From: Ignavibacteria bacterium
GTDB taxonomy: Bacteria; Bacteroidota; Ignavibacteria; Ignavibacteriales; Ignavibacteriaceae
Length of the DNA: 17,561 nucleotides
NCBI GenBank assembly: GCA_030648225.1
Contig: JAUSIA010000114.1
Coordinates: 1 to 17,561 of the forward strand
Reading direction: 5' to 3'
The position numbers and the translations under genes are program-made. The notes beneath the pieces are model-generated. The model saw only the letters and a program-made list of their open reading frames with translations, made no database searches and had not been told where the DNA came from. Below are positions 16,322-17,561 of the stretch, piece by piece. Numbering within the stretch: position 1 is the first letter of the stretch; each line of letters begins with the position of its first letter.

Positions 16322-16381
16322 GGTATAGAGGTATAAAGGTTAAATTATTCCTTATATTCTTATACCTATATACCCTATACC
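16322..16381. repeat. Second GGTATA / TATACC interrupted inverted repeat, between tagH and tssJ
   Basis: Plus-strand left side: GGTATAGA (16322) and GGTATAAAGG (16330). Right side: TATACC at 16361, 16369 and 16376, the last one running into the stop codon of tagH. Unit sequence, inverted arrangement and 7-8 base spacing match the element at 3980-4131, although the spacer is much shorter (about 20 bases). In the transcribed sense it places a GGTATA-type array right after the tagH stop and its complement ahead of tssJ. Function unknown. Confidence 0.75.
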
Positions 16382-17561
16382 TAATATTCATTCTGAGATT
16401 TTTCTGATAAAATTCTTTTCTGATATCCTTTCAAAAAAGGAGGCCTGAAAAATTTTTTTTCTATATGATATAAATCGGAAATATATTTCCGATAATTTTC
16501 TTTTAATGCATCGAGAACTTTAAGCTTCTTAGTAAATGGAAGTATTTTCCCAACATCAATTGCTGAAGGCTGTTGATTCTTATTCATCTCTTTTTCAATT
16601 ATACCGGGGTCCATACTTTCCAATAACAATTTGCTTCCTTCAGTAACCGATTGCCTGTATCCCTCCAGCATTCCAATCTGGTGAGATAGCAGTTTTTGAA
16701 TTTCTTCTTTTAATAAACCTAACCTTTTCTTTTCTTCTTCAGATGAAATGCCCGGATTAAATAAAAATTCTTTTAATTCTTTAATTGAGCCGGTTGGAAG
16801 GGAATGATAGATTGTAATTCCAAAAAACTCCTGCCTGAAATGTAAAAATCCCTGTATAAGTTTTGCAAAAGTTTCAAGAAGAATATCAATTGTACTGGTA
16901 AAATGAGAATTGAAAGAATAATCCTGCGACATTGCAGAACTAAGATTTACTTCATTCTTTGGCAGCGAATATATTTTAGACTCCAATGTTTTTGTCTCAA
17001 CAACTTTTTTCTCAATAATGCTTGCTTTTTTATCAAGAAAATTTTCATCGAAATATTCTGCAATTATCTTACTAATTTCATCTTTCTTCAAATCTCCCAA
17101 ATTCTGAAGAAGCGAAAATTTCAACATTTCAGCTTTCATGGGTGAATTATCCAGAATAAATTTTTCGGAAAGCTTTTTCAGGTTATCGGCAATTCCTGCA
17201 ACTTCTTCTGCAAACGGATTTAAAAACACCATTGTCTTTTGGTCATCATCTGCTGCCTGTTTCTTTTCTTTTATAATCTGCATCTCTAATTCATATTCAC
17301 CAATTTTTACTTTATCGCCCGATTTAATTGCATTTTCTTCATTGGGATTAATTCTTTCATCATTCAGGTAGGTAAAGTTAGGAGCCTCAAGATCAATTAA
17401 TTGTAATATTCCTTCAGTATCTATGATCTTGGCGTGTTTTCTTGAAACTACTTTAAAAGGATCGGGAAGGATAACCTCATTTTTTTCATCTCTCCCCAGA
17501 AAGATTGGAAATCTGTTAAATTCGGGGTTATTTGTGTAGGAAGGATCGGATTGTTTTGTTA
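16381..17561 (-). CDS. tagH: TagH, T6SS-associated FHA-domain protein (3' part; start lies outside window)
   Basis: TagH (Fha/ImpI) binds phosphothreonine and promotes T6SS assembly after phosphorylation by the PpkA kinase in the known systems. The frame is open to the window edge, giving 392 residues of the C-terminal side; an internal ATG at 17283 would cut off the FHA domain and is rejected. The FHA domain covers about residues 17-93 of this fragment: FLGRDE (20-25), the SRKHAKI core (39-45, pattern S-x-x-H) and NFTYLN (61-66). A linker and a C-terminal helical domain follow, with HFRQEFFG, LLSHQIGMLEGYRQSVTEGSKLLLESMDP and LKENYRKYISDLYHIEKKFFRPPFLKGYQKRI, which match the TagH C-terminal pattern (HQxAxLxGMRxA, FxxxFGxxFxxAYExQ). 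Missing N-terminus is probably short. The stop sits against the TATACC repeat. Confidence 0.92.
   Translation of the reverse strand, partial: TKQSDPSYTNNPEFNRFPIFLGRDEKNEVILPDPFKVVSRKHAKIIDTEGILQLIDLEAPNFTYLNDERINPNEENAIKSGDKVKIGEYELEMQIIKEKKQAADDDQKTMVFLNPFAEEVAGIADNLKKLSEKFILDNSPMKAEMLKFSLLQNLGDLKKDEISKIIAEYFDENFLDKKASIIEKKVVETKTLESKIYSLPKNEVNLSSAMSQDYSFNSHFTSTIDILLETFAKLIQGFLHFRQEFFGITIYHSLPTGSIKELKEFLFNPGISSEEEKKRLGLLKEEIQKLLSHQIGMLEGYRQSVTEGSKLLLESMDPGIIEKEMNKNQQPSAIDVGKILPFTKKLKVLDALKENYRKYISDLYHIEKKFFRPPFLKGYQKRILSEKSQNEY

Noticed and set aside
16296..16391. N-terminal extension of tssJ starting at an ATG at 16391 and overlapping the end of tagH
   Set aside because: It is encoded by the TATACC repeat, would place 32 residues before the lipoprotein signal peptide, and the AGGAG-preceded ATG at 16295 explains the gene fully.

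Overview
The window is one arm of a type VI secretion system (T6SS) locus. All fourteen genes lie on the minus strand, so transcription runs from high to low coordinates: tagH (5' end outside the window) - tssJ - tssK - tssL - tssM - tagF - tssA - tssB - tssC - hcp (tssD) - tssE - tssF - tssG - tssH/clpV (3' part outside the window). Every long open frame is explained by a T6SS component. No toxin, immunity, VgrG or PAAR gene, RNA gene, IS or CRISPR is visible. No gap between genes exceeds about 210 bases.

Together the genes give the membrane complex (TssJ lipoprotein, TssL, TssM), the baseplate and its adaptor (TssK, E, F, G), the sheath (TssB/C), the inner tube (Hcp), the assembly platform/cap protein (TssA), the sheath-recycling ATPase (TssH/ClpV) and two post-translational regulators (FHA protein TagH, and TagF). 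TssJ, TssL and TssM place this with the canonical proteobacterial-type system (T6SSi), not the Bacteroidales type (T6SSiii), which lacks them.

The host is an AT-rich Gram-negative bacterium: it has an outer-membrane-type lipoprotein and a trans-envelope machine. Short palindromes of several families lie between genes, including an ACCTCACC...CCTCTCCTT unit, a GTCCCGAAAA/TTTTCGGGAC palindrome and a GTAGCACAGATTA hairpin. In my recollection these resemble repeats in the Bacteroidota/Ignavibacteriota/Chlorobi group. Clear Shine-Dalgarno sites on several genes argue against a typical Bacteroidia member. An Ignavibacteria-like host is a guess, not a demonstrated fact.

The least expected content is between the genes. 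Six of the thirteen junctions carry palindromic or inverted-repeat DNA, from at least five unrelated families. hcp is bracketed by strong hairpins on both sides. Two distant junctions (tssE/tssF and tagH/tssJ) share an interrupted inverted repeat built from GGTATA/TATACC units. A REPIN-like inverted pair sits between tssL and tssM and has produced an alternative GTG-initiated frame that would add repeat-derived residues to TssM. Ribosome-binding strength appears graded: near-consensus sites on tssB, tssC and hcp, and TTG starts without a clear site on tssE and tagF. This matches the expected stoichiometry of the machine.
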